This document shows positions 16,507 to 26,949 of a stretch of 64,000 nucleotides of DNA, one piece after another. The first letter of the stretch is position 1. Each line of letters begins with the position of its first letter. Source of the DNA: Halobaculum magnesiiphilum. Its GTDB lineage: Archaea > Halobacteriota > Halobacteria > Halobacteriales > Haloferacaceae. The stretch spans positions 1,178,001 through 1,242,000 of the forward strand of contig NZ_CP081958.1 of the NCBI RefSeq assembly GCF_019823105.1, read 5' to 3'. Below the pieces are notes generated by a model, which saw only the letters and a program-made list of their open reading frames with translations, was not told where the DNA came from and did not search any database. Position numbers and translations under genes: made by a program.

Positions 16507-17688
16507 TCAACGATCGGATTCGCCGTCGGAGGCCGGATCGACGGTGCCGCCGGCTGGCGAATCGACGGCGCCGGCGGCGCCGTCGCCGACGCGGTCGTCC
16601 CCGCCGGCCGCGGTCGGCGGCGCGGGCGTGGCCGCCGCCGAGGCGGGTCCGGTGACGGACACGTCGCGCTTGGGGTACGGGATCTCGATCCCGGCCTCGG
16701 CGAATTCGTCGTGGATCGCGCGGTTGAGCCGGTGGACCGCCTTCGCCCGCCGCGTCGGCGACGACACCCAGCACAGCAGTTCGTACTCCAGCGCCGAGTC
16801 GCCGAAGCGCCGGAGGCGACACCGCGGCTTGGGTGAGTCCAACACCAGCTTCTCGGCGACCGCGATGTCGACCAGCAGCCCCTCCAGCGCGTCGAGGTCG
16901 GTGCCGTAGGCGACGCCGACGGGCACCCGGACGCGGCGGCGACGCGACGGCGCCGACTGGTTGATCACCTTCGTCGCGTTGAGCACGGAGTTGGGGACCG
17001 TGACGAGCACCTCGTCGCGCGTCAGGAGGGTGGTCGAGCGCACGCCGACCTTCACGACGGTGCCGGTCTCGCCGGAGTCCAACTCGACGAAGTCGCCGAC
17101 GCGGTAGGTGTCGTCGAAGTACAGCGCCACCCCGCCGAAGAAGTTGGCGACGGTGTCCTTGGCGGCGAAGCCTACGGCGATGCCGGCGATGCCCGCGCCC
17201 GCCAAAAGCGGCGTCACGTCGATCTCCCAGACGTACAGCACCGTGCCGACCGTGCCGACGGCGACGACGAGCGTCCACACGTTCGAGAGGACGGGCGCGA
17301 AGTCGTATCGGGCGCCCTGCTCCTGGAGGTAGTCGACGCCGCGGTTGACCGTCTCGTTGAGTCCCCACGCCCACAGGAGGACGACGATCGTGAGCGCGGG
17401 GTCGCCGAAGAACGCCTCCAGCGCCGCCGCCGAGACGGGGACCGCGGCGACGACGCCCTCGATCCGGGTGAGGACGAACACGCCCGCGAGCGCCAGCGAG
17501 GCGACCAGCGGGAGGCGAAGCTCCGCGAGCGCGATCTCGTCGAGGCCGGTCTCCGTCCGGGTGACGAGCCGACGGGCAGTCCGGATCACGACGAACTCGG
17601 CGACGAACGCGGCGCCCAGCGAGACGACGAGCACCGCCGCGGCCGCCTGCCACGGCGGGAGGGCGTCCAACGAGGCGAGGATATCCAT
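16507..17688 (-). CDS. mscS: MscS-family mechanosensitive channel
   Basis: A 393-residue membrane channel that releases osmolytes on hypo-osmotic shock. About four N-terminal helices precede the pore helix and beta domain, with signatures AGIAGIAVGFAAKDTVANFFGG and VGDFVELDSGETGTV...VPNSVL. The C-terminus carries a Ser/Pro/Asp-rich extension (about residues 345-393). The ATG at 17688 is favoured over an upstream in-frame start at 17775 because a TATA box lies 23-29 bases upstream of it. Confidence 0.92.
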   Translation of the reverse strand: MDILASLDALPPWQAAAAVLVVSLGAAFVAEFVVIRTARRLVTRTETGLDEIALAELRLPLVASLALAGVFVLTRIEGVVAAVPVSAAALEAFFGDPALTIVVLLWAWGLNETVNRGVDYLQEQGARYDFAPVLSNVWTLVVAVGTVGTVLYVWEIDVTPLLAGAGIAGIAVGFAAKDTVANFFGGVALYFDDTYRVGDFVELDSGETGTVVKVGVRSTTLLTRDEVLVTVPNSVLNATKVINQSAPSRRRRVRVPVGVAYGTDLDALEGLLVDIAVAEKLVLDSPKPRCRLRRFGDSALEYELLCWVSSPTRRAKAVHRLNRAIHDEFAEAGIEIPYPKRDVSVTGPASAAATPAPPTAAGGDDRVGDGAAGAVDSPAGGTVDPASDGESDR

Positions 17689-17710
17689 GCGGCCCGAGGG
17701 CGACGCCCCG

Positions 17711-17717
17711 ATATATA
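17711..17717 (-). promoter_or_regulatory. TATA box of mscS
   Basis: The sequence atatata lies 23-29 bases before the mscS ATG in the 79-base divergent gap shared with the membrane hydrolase gene. Its spacing predicts a leaderless mscS mRNA. Confidence 0.65.
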
Positions 17718-17767
17718 GCTTCGCTGCGGCCCGAACGTTTGTATCCGAGCGGGCGGGAGTGGGGTGC

Positions 17768-18268
17768 GTGTACAAACGCGGTCACCTCGGCGTGGCGATG
17801 CTGACGCTGGCGCCGATCACCTTCTGGCTGCTGGTCGGCGGCTACCCGGCGTTCGCCGTCCTCGTCGCCGGCACCGTCCTCTATCTCGCGATGCTGCCGG
17901 ATATGGACCACCGGGTCCCGGGGATCTCCCACCGCGGGCCGACCCACTCGCTGCTGTTCGCGGGCGTCGTGGGCGCGGTCTTCGCGGGCGCCGCCTCGCT
18001 CGTCGAGCCGGTGTTCTCGATCGCGGTGCCCGCGGGACTGTCGATGGTCGCGTTCGGCTTCCTGCTGGGGTTCGGCTCGGTCGTCGCGCACCTGCTCGGG
18101 GACGTGATCACCCCCGCCGGCGTCAACTTCCTGTGGCCGTACCCGAAGGAGTGGTCGCTGTACCTGACGAACGCCGACTCGACGCTGTGGAACTGGGGGC
18201 TGTTCGCCCTCGGCGTGTGCGCCATGGCCGGCGCGGTCGCGCTGGCGGTGCGTGGCGTCCCCGTGTAG
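17768..18268 (+). CDS. Membrane-bound metal-dependent hydrolase (YdjM type)
   Basis: A 166-residue integral membrane protein of the LexA-binding/YdjM metal-dependent hydrolase family. The hallmark motifs are LPDMDHRVPGISHRGPTHS and, later, HLLGDVITPAG, which supply Asp and His ligands at the membrane face. About four hydrophobic helices surround these. The start is GTG (17768), giving MYKRGHLGVA; another GTG at 17759 is possible. It is divergent from mscS. The substrate is unknown. Confidence 0.85.
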   Translation: MYKRGHLGVAMLTLAPITFWLLVGGYPAFAVLVAGTVLYLAMLPDMDHRVPGISHRGPTHSLLFAGVVGAVFAGAASLVEPVFSIAVPAGLSMVAFGFLLGFGSVVAHLLGDVITPAGVNFLWPYPKEWSLYLTNADSTLWNWGLFALGVCAMAGAVALAVRGVPV

Positions 18269-18305
18269 GCCCAACACTTTACCCCGGGTCGTCGAACCCT
18301 CCTCC

Positions 18306-18899
18306 ATGAGCGAGGAGTCACCCCGACCCGAGCTGCTCGACGACGCCCAGCGACGCTTCCCGGTCCCCGACTACGACGAGGTGCCCGAAGACATCCGCGA
18401 GCGCCTCGACGAGGAGACCGAGCGCGCGGGCTTCACGCCGAACGTCATGTCGGCGCTGGCGTACAAACCGAGTCACTTCCGGGCGTTCATGGCGTTCCAC
18501 GACGCCCTCGTCGACGACACGACCCTCGACCGCGAGGAGGTCGAGATGATCGTCGTCGCCGTCTCCGGGCGGAACAACTGCCTGTACTGCAACGTCGCCC
18601 ACGGCGCGCTCGTGCGCATCTACGCGGAGGACCCGCACCTCGCGGACCAGCTCGTGTCCAACCACCGCACCGCCGACGTGAGCGACGAGCGCATGGCGAT
18701 GCTGGAGGTGGCGGTGAAGCTGACCGAGGAGCCGGACGCCGTGACGACCGACGACCTGGACCTGCTGTACGAGGCCGGCTACACGCAGGAGGAGGTGTGG
18801 GACATCGGGATGGTCGCCGCCTTCTTCAACCTCTCCAACCGGATGGCGACGTTCGCCGACTGGCGGCCCAACGAGGAGTTCTACGGGATGGGGCGGTAG
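18306..18899 (+). CDS. Peroxidase-related protein, AhpD/CMD family
   Basis: A 197-residue protein with the carboxymuconolactone decarboxylase/AhpD fold. The redox-active CxxC with nearby His is C92-L-Y-C95 and H99 (NNCLYCNVAHG). Helical segments LEVAVKLTEEP and YTQEEVWDIGMVAAFFNLSNRMA match the peroxidase-related subgroup. It probably reduces peroxides with an unknown thiol partner. The ATG at 18306 is chosen 37 bases after the preceding stop; an earlier in-frame start (18252) would overlap that gene. Confidence 0.88.
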   Translation: MSEESPRPELLDDAQRRFPVPDYDEVPEDIRERLDEETERAGFTPNVMSALAYKPSHFRAFMAFHDALVDDTTLDREEVEMIVVAVSGRNNCLYCNVAHGALVRIYAEDPHLADQLVSNHRTADVSDERMAMLEVAVKLTEEPDAVTTDDLDLLYEAGYTQEEVWDIGMVAAFFNLSNRMATFADWRPNEEFYGMGR

Positions 18900-18949
18900 G
18901 GAGGCGGACGGCGAGCGGCGGGCGAACGCCCGTACCGACCGCGGCGGCG

Positions 18950-19150
18950 TTACGCGGTCGACTCGACCTCGTACTGGTCGGGGACGGCCGCGATCAGGTC
19001 CAGCGGGTCGGCGTCGCCCTCGACGACCGCCTCGTCGGCCTCGTGGTCCGCGGTCGCATCCTCGACGCCGTCGACGCCCGAAAGCGCCTCGATCACGTTC
19101 GCCTCGCAGCCGCCGCAGGTCATGCCGGTGATCCGCATCGTCGTCGTCAT
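18950..19150 (-). CDS. Heavy-metal-binding (HMA) copper chaperone
   Basis: A 66-residue HMA-domain protein with MTCGGC (C12, C15), the Cu(I)-binding loop of CopZ/Atx1 chaperones, and a beta-alpha-beta-beta-alpha-beta layout. It is divergent from the copper ATPase gene, 168 bases away. It probably delivers Cu(I) to the two HMA domains of that pump. Its surface is highly acidic, as expected in a halophile. Confidence 0.9.
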   Translation of the reverse strand: MTTTMRITGMTCGGCEANVIEALSGVDGVEDATADHEADEAVVEGDADPLDLIAAVPDQYEVESTA

Positions 19151-19318
19151 GGGCGGTCGTAGCGGACGGACCGTGATCCCTGTTTCGGTCGAGGAACGAG
19201 CGGGCCGGGTTCCGGAACGCGTGTCGGGTTTTGCTTTGGAATGGAAAGTTTTTGCCCCCTGATAGCGGCGGGTTGGAAGGCACAAACCGCATGAGTATGG
19301 CCCCCGTAGTACCACGTA

Positions 19319-21943
<2,625 letters not shown>

Positions 21944-21992
21944 GGCCGGTCGGGTCGGTCGTTCCCGCGCCGGCGCCCCCCGTCCCGCCGCG

Positions 21993-22967
21993 CTACAACA
22001 CCCCGAGCAGGAAGCCGAGCCCCAGCGTGACGAGCACTATCGCCGACACCGTCGGGAAGTGCTCGGCGTACCGCTCCATGCGGTCCTCGAAGCGTTCGTA
22101 CCCCGCGACCAGCGCGAGCGTCAGCGCCGTGATCACGACGACGACGGTGCCCGCGTACGCGAGCATCAGTTCGAGACAGTGGTCCGAGCCCGCGCAGATG
22201 GCGATGATCTCGAACTCCTCCTCGTGGGCGAACCCGAGCACGAACGCGGAGACGGCGATGCCGTACAGGCCGTCGTCGGCCGAGAGGTCGTGATCGTGGG
22301 CGTGGCCGTCGCCGTCGCCGTGGTCGGCGTCATGGGTCCGATCGCCGCCGGCTCCCCCGTCTCCGACGATCGGCAGGGCGGTACGGAGCCGGGCGAGAAC
22401 GCCACCCCCGTTGTCGTCGCCGGCGGCGTGATCGTGACCGACGCCGCGCCCCGTCGACGCGAGGTCGACCGCCGCGTGGAGCCGACCCGGGCCGTCGTCG
22501 ACGGCGGCGTGGTCGACCGCCGCGTGGCCGTCGTCCTCGCCGTGGTGACGGTGGTCGTGGTCGGCGGCGTGACCGTGATCGTCGGCGTGTGAGTGACCGT
22601 GTTCGGTCCCGTGCGAGTGGCCGTGCCCGCCGCCGCGGTACTCGCGGATCCCGAGCAGTATCAGGAGGACGCCGGCGACGACGCCGATGGGCGAGCCGAT
22701 CGCGACGCCGGCGACGGTCATCGGCTCGGAGAGCCCGTCGAGCGGGACCTGCGTCTTCACGAGAAAGAACACGCCGACGACCGCGAGACTGGAGATCAGG
22801 TGGCCGATACCGATGATCAGGCCGGCGGCGAGGCCCGCGAGCCACGCGTTCGCGCGGTCGAACGCGTACGCGGCGGCGATAGGCCAGCCGTGACCCGGCT
22901 CGGCCCCGTGGAGCGCCCCGAGCGCGAGCGATCCCACGAGCAGGCCGGGAGCGACATCGTGAAGCAC
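21993..22967 (-). CDS. Nickel/cobalt exporter, NicO/RcnA-like
   Basis: A 324-residue membrane protein with hydrophobic helices at both ends. A long cytoplasmic or external loop (about residues 112-230) is packed with His and Asp (GHGHSHGTEHGHSHADDHGH and similar). Characteristic segments are GALHGAEPGHGWP near the N-terminus and FVLGFAHEEEFEI after the loop, the conserved metal-path motifs of this family. It starts with GTG at 22967. It is divergent from a NikR-like regulator, which supports Ni/Co transport. Efflux rather than uptake is inferred from the RcnA-like His loop. Confidence 0.85.
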   Translation of the reverse strand: MLHDVAPGLLVGSLALGALHGAEPGHGWPIAAAYAFDRANAWLAGLAAGLIIGIGHLISSLAVVGVFFLVKTQVPLDGLSEPMTVAGVAIGSPIGVVAGVLLILLGIREYRGGGHGHSHGTEHGHSHADDHGHAADHDHRHHGEDDGHAAVDHAAVDDGPGRLHAAVDLASTGRGVGHDHAAGDDNGGGVLARLRTALPIVGDGGAGGDRTHDADHGDGDGHAHDHDLSADDGLYGIAVSAFVLGFAHEEEFEIIAICAGSDHCLELMLAYAGTVVVVITALTLALVAGYERFEDRMERYAEHFPTVSAIVLVTLGLGFLLGVL

Positions 22968-23068
22968 GACCGAGGGTCGGCGACGCCGACCGAAAACGCC
23001 TGTTATGACCCGATCGGGGCGGCCGTAATACCGAAACGCCGAACCGCCGGGGGCGACGAGGGACGGCC
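22968..23068. promoter_or_regulatory. Shared promoter/operator between Ni/Co exporter and nikR
   Basis: This 101-base divergent gap contains a perfect palindrome cccgatcggg inside a looser dyad with gttatgac on one side and gtaatac on the other (about 23001-23030). It also has a direct repeat ccgaaaacgcc / ccgaaacgcc. The AT-rich half-sites could act as TATA elements for the two genes. It is a good candidate for metal-dependent NikR binding, but the half-sites do not match the E. coli operator. Confidence 0.4.
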
Positions 23069-23464
23069 ATGCGAACGAGCCTGAACGTCCCCGACGACGC
23101 CCTCGCGGAGTTCGACGCCGTCGCCGAGGCCGAGGGGTTCGACTCCCGGTCGCGGGCGCTCCGCGAGGCGATGGCCGAGTACGTCGAGCGCCACACGCGG
23201 CTTGAGGACGCCGCCGGCGAGGTCGCCGCCGTCGTCGCGTTCGACTACGTCCACGACGAGGTGATCCGCGACCTCCACGGCGTCCAGCACGACTACCAGG
23301 ACGTGATCACGACCACCTCCCACGTCCATCAGGGCGAGTGGTGTCTGGAGACGGTGTTCTGCCGCGGCGACGCCGACCGCGTGCGCGAACTCGTCTACCG
23401 CCTCCGCGACTTCGACGCGGTCCGGCGGGTCCGGGTGCTCTCGCTGGTCGGCGGGGACCGGTAA
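23069..23464 (+). CDS. nikR: NikR-like nickel-responsive transcriptional regulator
   Basis: A 131-residue protein with an N-terminal ribbon-helix-helix DNA-binding domain (MRTSLNVPDDALAEFDAVAE) and a C-terminal ACT-like metal-sensing domain. The four residues of the NikR high-affinity nickel site are recognisable: H74, H85, H87 and C92 (in TTSHVHQGEWC). Ni(II) binding should tetramerise the protein on DNA. It is divergent from the Ni/Co exporter gene, so exporter control is the likely function. Confidence 0.88.
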   Translation: MRTSLNVPDDALAEFDAVAEAEGFDSRSRALREAMAEYVERHTRLEDAAGEVAAVVAFDYVHDEVIRDLHGVQHDYQDVITTTSHVHQGEWCLETVFCRGDADRVRELVYRLRDFDAVRRVRVLSLVGGDR

Positions 23465-23494
23465 GCCTCGGAACCGCCCGTCGGTCCGCCCGAC

Positions 23495-23659
23495 TCAGCG
23501 CTCGCGGGTGTCGCGGCGGGCTGCCCGCTCGGCCGACTCGCGGTCGGCGACCGTCTCGGCGTCGCGCTCGCGTTCGCGCCTGACCAGCAGGTACAGCACG
23601 AACGGCGCCGCGAGCGCGAGCAGCAGGAACGCCGCGAAGGCGATTCCGACGCCGGCCAT
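23495..23659 (-). CDS. 54-residue single-helix membrane protein
   Basis: A short protein with one N-terminal membrane helix (MAGVGIAFAAFLLLALAAPF...) and a highly charged tail (RRERERDAETVADRESAERAARRD). Its ATG follows immediately after the TAG of the upstream zinc-ribbon gene, which indicates co-transcription. The function is unknown; the length and codon pattern match its neighbours, so I consider it real. Confidence 0.6.
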   Translation of the reverse strand: MAGVGIAFAAFLLLALAAPFVLYLLVRRERERDAETVADRESAERAARRDTRER

Positions 23660-23884
23660 CTACCCGAGGAACACGTCCACGAGGTCGCTGCCGGCGGAGC
23701 CGGTGTCGCGGTACAGCTCCGAGTAGCCGCAGTTCGTGCAGGAGACCACCCGGAAGGAGTTCGTCTGGATGTCGAACATCTTGCTCAGGCCGCCGCCGGT
23801 GGTCGATATCGTTCCGACCTCGGCGTCGCCGTGGCCGCACTTGGGACAGCCGTCGTCGCTGTCGATGGAGGGCTCGGATGCCAT
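23660..23884 (-). CDS. Zinc-ribbon protein
   Basis: A 74-residue zinc-ribbon protein with knuckles C13/C16 and C49/C52 (CPKCGHG, CTNCGYSELY). It resembles the predicted nucleic-acid-binding zinc-ribbon family in which the final GYSELYR motif is conserved. A TATA-like element (aataagtc, 23909-23916, minus strand) stands 25-32 bases upstream of the ATG. It abuts the small membrane-protein gene downstream. Confidence 0.85.
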   Translation of the reverse strand: MASEPSIDSDDGCPKCGHGDAEVGTISTTGGGLSKMFDIQTNSFRVVSCTNCGYSELYRDTGSAGSDLVDVFLG

Positions 23885-23985
23885 GCGACGGCGTTCTCCG
23901 GGACGCAGAATAAGTCTTGGGCGGGCGGTTCTCGCCGGCGGGGACGGGCTGACCGGCCGTCACCCGTCCCGACGGCGTCGCCGCG

Positions 23986-25641
23986 TTACTCGCCGAACTT
24001 CTCCTTCTCGCGCTCGCGCAGCTCGATCCGGCGGGTCTTGCCCGAGGAGGTCTTGGGCAGCTCGTCGACGTACTCGACCCGGCGGGGGTACTTGTACGGC
24101 GCCGTCTCCTCCTTCATGTAGTCCTGCAGCTCGTCGGTCAGCTCGTCGCTCCCCTCGTAGCCGTCGGCGAGGACGACGTACGCCTTTACCACGTCGCCGC
24201 GCTCCTCGTGGGGGGAGCCGACCGCGGCCGCCTCCGCGACCGCCTCGTGGGAGACGAGCGCGTCCTCGACCTCGAACGGGCCGATGCGGTAGCCCGCCGA
24301 GAGGATGATGTCGTCGGCGCGGCCCTCGAAGAAGAAGTACCCGTCCTCGTCCTCGCGGGCCAGGTCGCCCGTGCGGTAGTACTCGCCCGAGAACGTCTTG
24401 TCGTCCAACTCGGGCTTCTCGTAGTACTGCTCGAAGATGCCCGAATTGCCCACGGGCACCGCGATCTCGCCGATCTCGCCGGGCTCGACTTCCTCCTCCT
24501 CCTGGGTGCCGATGATGGTGGTGCCGAGGCCGGGCGTCGGCTTGCCCATCGACCCCTCCTTCACGTCGATGCCGGGGTAGTTGGAGACGAGACACACCGT
24601 CTCGGTCTGCCCGTAGCCGTCGCGCGGGGTGATGCCGTAGGCGTCCTGCAGCGCCTCGATCGGCTCGCGGTTGAGCGGCTCGCCCGCCGACAGCGCCTCC
24701 GTCAGCGGCAGGTCGTACTGGCTCAGGTCGGTCTGCGTGAACATCCGGTACTGCGTCGGCACGGCACACAGGCGGGTGACGCCCTCGTCCTCCATCACCG
24801 AAAGGAACTCGTCGGCGTCGAACTCGCCCTCGTACAGCAGCTGGCTCGCGCCCGTGGTGATGCCGACGCCGACGGGCGACCAGAACCACTTCGCCCAGCC
24901 GGTGCCGGTCGTCGCCCACAGCAGCTCCTCGTCCAGGTCGAGGTCGTCGTCGACCACGCCCGGCGCCTCCGTCCCCTCGGCGGTGACGCCCCACCAGTAG
25001 GGGGCGTTCACGAGCTCGAACGCGCGCATCCAGCGGTGCTTGTGGAGGACGGGCTTGGGCTGGCCGGTGGTGCCGGAGGTGTAGTTGATGCTCATCGGGT
25101 CCTGTGCGCCCACGTCGGGGGCGTCGTGTTCCGTCTCCCGGCCCGCGAGCAGGTCGTCGAACGCGTGCCAGCCGTCGGGGCTCCCGTCCACCGCGATCAG
25201 GGTGTCGACGGGCGTCTCCTCGACGATCGGCTCGACCATGTCCACGAGCGACTCGTGGGCGACGACGGTCGTCGCCTCGCAGTCGTTCGCGCGGAACTGG
25301 AGGTCCTTCGGCTTGAGCATCTCCGAACAGGGGACGACCAGCGCGCCACGCTTGAGCACGCCCAGCTGGATCGCGAACACGTCCGGGTGCCGCGGGAGCA
25401 GGTGCATCACGCGGTCGCCCTCGCCGACGCCCAGCTCCTCGAGGGCGTTGGCGAAGCGGTTCATGTCGCCGTGGATGTCCGAGTACGTCCGCTCGGCCCT
25501 CGTTCCCTCGTCGTCGAGGAACGTGACGGCGACGCGGTCGCCGAACGCCTCCGCGTGGCCCTCGATCACCGACGGGAGGGTGTAGTCGTCGGGGATGTCC
25601 CACTCGAAGTCGTCGACGGCGGTGTCGTAGTCGACCGGCAT
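23986..25641 (-). CDS. AMP-forming acyl-CoA synthetase
   Basis: A 551-residue ANL-superfamily enzyme converting a carboxylic acid, ATP and CoA to acyl-CoA. Motifs appear in order: P-loop YTSGTTGQPK (about 187-196), GYGQTE (about 340), YRTGDLA and the C-terminal catalytic Lys in TSSGKTRR. The overall pattern and length are closest to medium-chain or acetoacetyl-like acyl-CoA synthetases of haloarchaea. The substrate is not predictable. A TATA-like gattatt (minus strand, 25664-25672) lies 23-31 bases upstream of the ATG. Confidence 0.88.
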   Translation of the reverse strand: MPVDYDTAVDDFEWDIPDDYTLPSVIEGHAEAFGDRVAVTFLDDEGTRAERTYSDIHGDMNRFANALEELGVGEGDRVMHLLPRHPDVFAIQLGVLKRGALVVPCSEMLKPKDLQFRANDCEATTVVAHESLVDMVEPIVEETPVDTLIAVDGSPDGWHAFDDLLAGRETEHDAPDVGAQDPMSINYTSGTTGQPKPVLHKHRWMRAFELVNAPYWWGVTAEGTEAPGVVDDDLDLDEELLWATTGTGWAKWFWSPVGVGITTGASQLLYEGEFDADEFLSVMEDEGVTRLCAVPTQYRMFTQTDLSQYDLPLTEALSAGEPLNREPIEALQDAYGITPRDGYGQTETVCLVSNYPGIDVKEGSMGKPTPGLGTTIIGTQEEEEVEPGEIGEIAVPVGNSGIFEQYYEKPELDDKTFSGEYYRTGDLAREDEDGYFFFEGRADDIILSAGYRIGPFEVEDALVSHEAVAEAAAVGSPHEERGDVVKAYVVLADGYEGSDELTDELQDYMKEETAPYKYPRRVEYVDELPKTSSGKTRRIELREREKEKFGE

Positions 25642-25796
25642 ACGCGGACCGTGGACAGTATAGGGAATAATCGTTTGGGTACCGTTGGCAGTCCCCGGCA
25701 TCGGCGTCCCGTCGGCAGGAACGACGGGAGGCCATCGACGGATCGCGACCCGCCTCGCCACCCGGGTTTTTGTCGCCGCCCGACGACCCGACGAGC

Positions 25797-26774
25797 ATGG
25801 AGTACACCACCCTCGGCGACACGGGGATGACCGTCTCGCGGATCTGTCTGGGCTGTATGAGCTTCGGCGACCCCGACTGGCGCGACTGGGTGCTCGACGA
25901 GGAGGCGGGAACCGAGCTCGTCGAGCGCGCGATCGAGCTGGGGGTGAACTTCTTCGACACCGCCAACATGTACTCCGACGGCGCCTCAGAGCGCGTGCTC
26001 GGCGACGCGCTCGCGGAGTACGACCGCGACGAGTTCGTCGTCGCGACGAAGGGCTACTTCCGAATGCGCGAGGACGACCCGAACTCCGGCGGCCTCTCCC
26101 GGAAGGCGATCCAACAGGAGCTGGACAACTCGCTGGACCGCCTCGGCATGGAGACGGTCGACCTGTACCAGACGCACCGATACGACGACGACACGCCGAT
26201 CGAGGCGACGGTGCGGGCGCTCGACGAGGCCGTCCGCGACCGCAAGGCGCGCTACGTCGGCGCCTCCTCGATGTGGGCCCACCAGTTCGCCGACGCCCTC
26301 CACACGGCCGACCGGCTCGGGCTGGAGCGGTACGCCACCATGCAGAACCACTACAACCTGCTGTACCGCGAGGAGGAGCGCGAGATGCTCCCGCTGTGTG
26401 AGCGCGAGGGGATCGGCGTGATCCCGTGGTCGCCGCTGGCGCGCGGGTGGCTCGCCCGCCCGGTCGACGAGCTCGACGCGACGACTCGCGGCGAAAGCGA
26501 GGAACACGCACGGCGGCACCCATACCTGGAGGGCGGCGGCGAGGAGATCAACGCCCGCGTCGAGAAGCTGGCCGACGAGAAGGGCGTGAAGATGGCCCAG
26601 ATCGCCCTCGCGTGGCTGTTCGAGCAGGACGCCGTCGACGCGCCCATCGTCGGGACGACGAGCGTCGAGCACCTGGAGGACGCCGTCGAGGCGCTCGACA
26701 TCTCGCTGTCCGCCTCGGACATGGCGTACCTGGAGGAGCCGTACGAACCCGTCCGCGTCTCCGGCCACGAGTAG
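25797..26774 (+). CDS. Aldo/keto reductase (AKR with Cys-containing N-terminus)
   Basis: A 325-residue oxidoreductase of the larger AKR subgroup (YajO/AKR11-like). The tetrad is D54, Y59, K85 and H127 (FFDTANMYSD, ATKGYF, YQTHRYD). Cofactor elements NHYNLLYREEER, PWSPLARGWLARP and IVGTTSVEHLEDAV are normal. The ATG at 25797 fits the conserved MEYTTLGDTGMTVSR start. It is divergent from the acyl-CoA synthetase gene. The substrate is unknown; sugar or aldehyde reduction is typical of the family. Confidence 0.9.
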   Translation: MEYTTLGDTGMTVSRICLGCMSFGDPDWRDWVLDEEAGTELVERAIELGVNFFDTANMYSDGASERVLGDALAEYDRDEFVVATKGYFRMREDDPNSGGLSRKAIQQELDNSLDRLGMETVDLYQTHRYDDDTPIEATVRALDEAVRDRKARYVGASSMWAHQFADALHTADRLGLERYATMQNHYNLLYREEEREMLPLCEREGIGVIPWSPLARGWLARPVDELDATTRGESEEHARRHPYLEGGGEEINARVEKLADEKGVKMAQIALAWLFEQDAVDAPIVGTTSVEHLEDAVEALDISLSASDMAYLEEPYEPVRVSGHE

Positions 26775-26859
26775 GACCCGGACGGAGAGACGGATTCGGA
26801 GGCGAAGACGGATCCGGGAGGGAAACCGATCACCGCGAACGGTCCGACGGGGGCCGACC

Positions 26860-26935
26860 GATATTTATTCACTTCGATATTCGATAAACATTCCGTTGGT
26901 TCATAATAGTTCACAAATACTTATTGTGTATTAAT
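26860..26935 (+). promoter_or_regulatory. AT-rich promoter island of the subtilase gene
   Basis: In a very GC-rich chromosome this 75-base stretch is strikingly AT-rich (gatatttattc, gatattcgataaac, cataatag, acaaatacttattgtg). It ends 15 bases before the protease start at 26950. It contains several possible TATA elements; taatcc/ttattgtg around 26917-26935 is best spaced. Its composition suggests a strong or regulated promoter. Confidence 0.55.
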
Positions 26936-26949
26936 CCAGGGTCCATGGT

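Noticed and set aside
19151-19318. Copper-responsive operator upstream of copA
   Set aside because: No convincing palindrome or TATA element could be identified in the 168-base gap, only T-rich runs.
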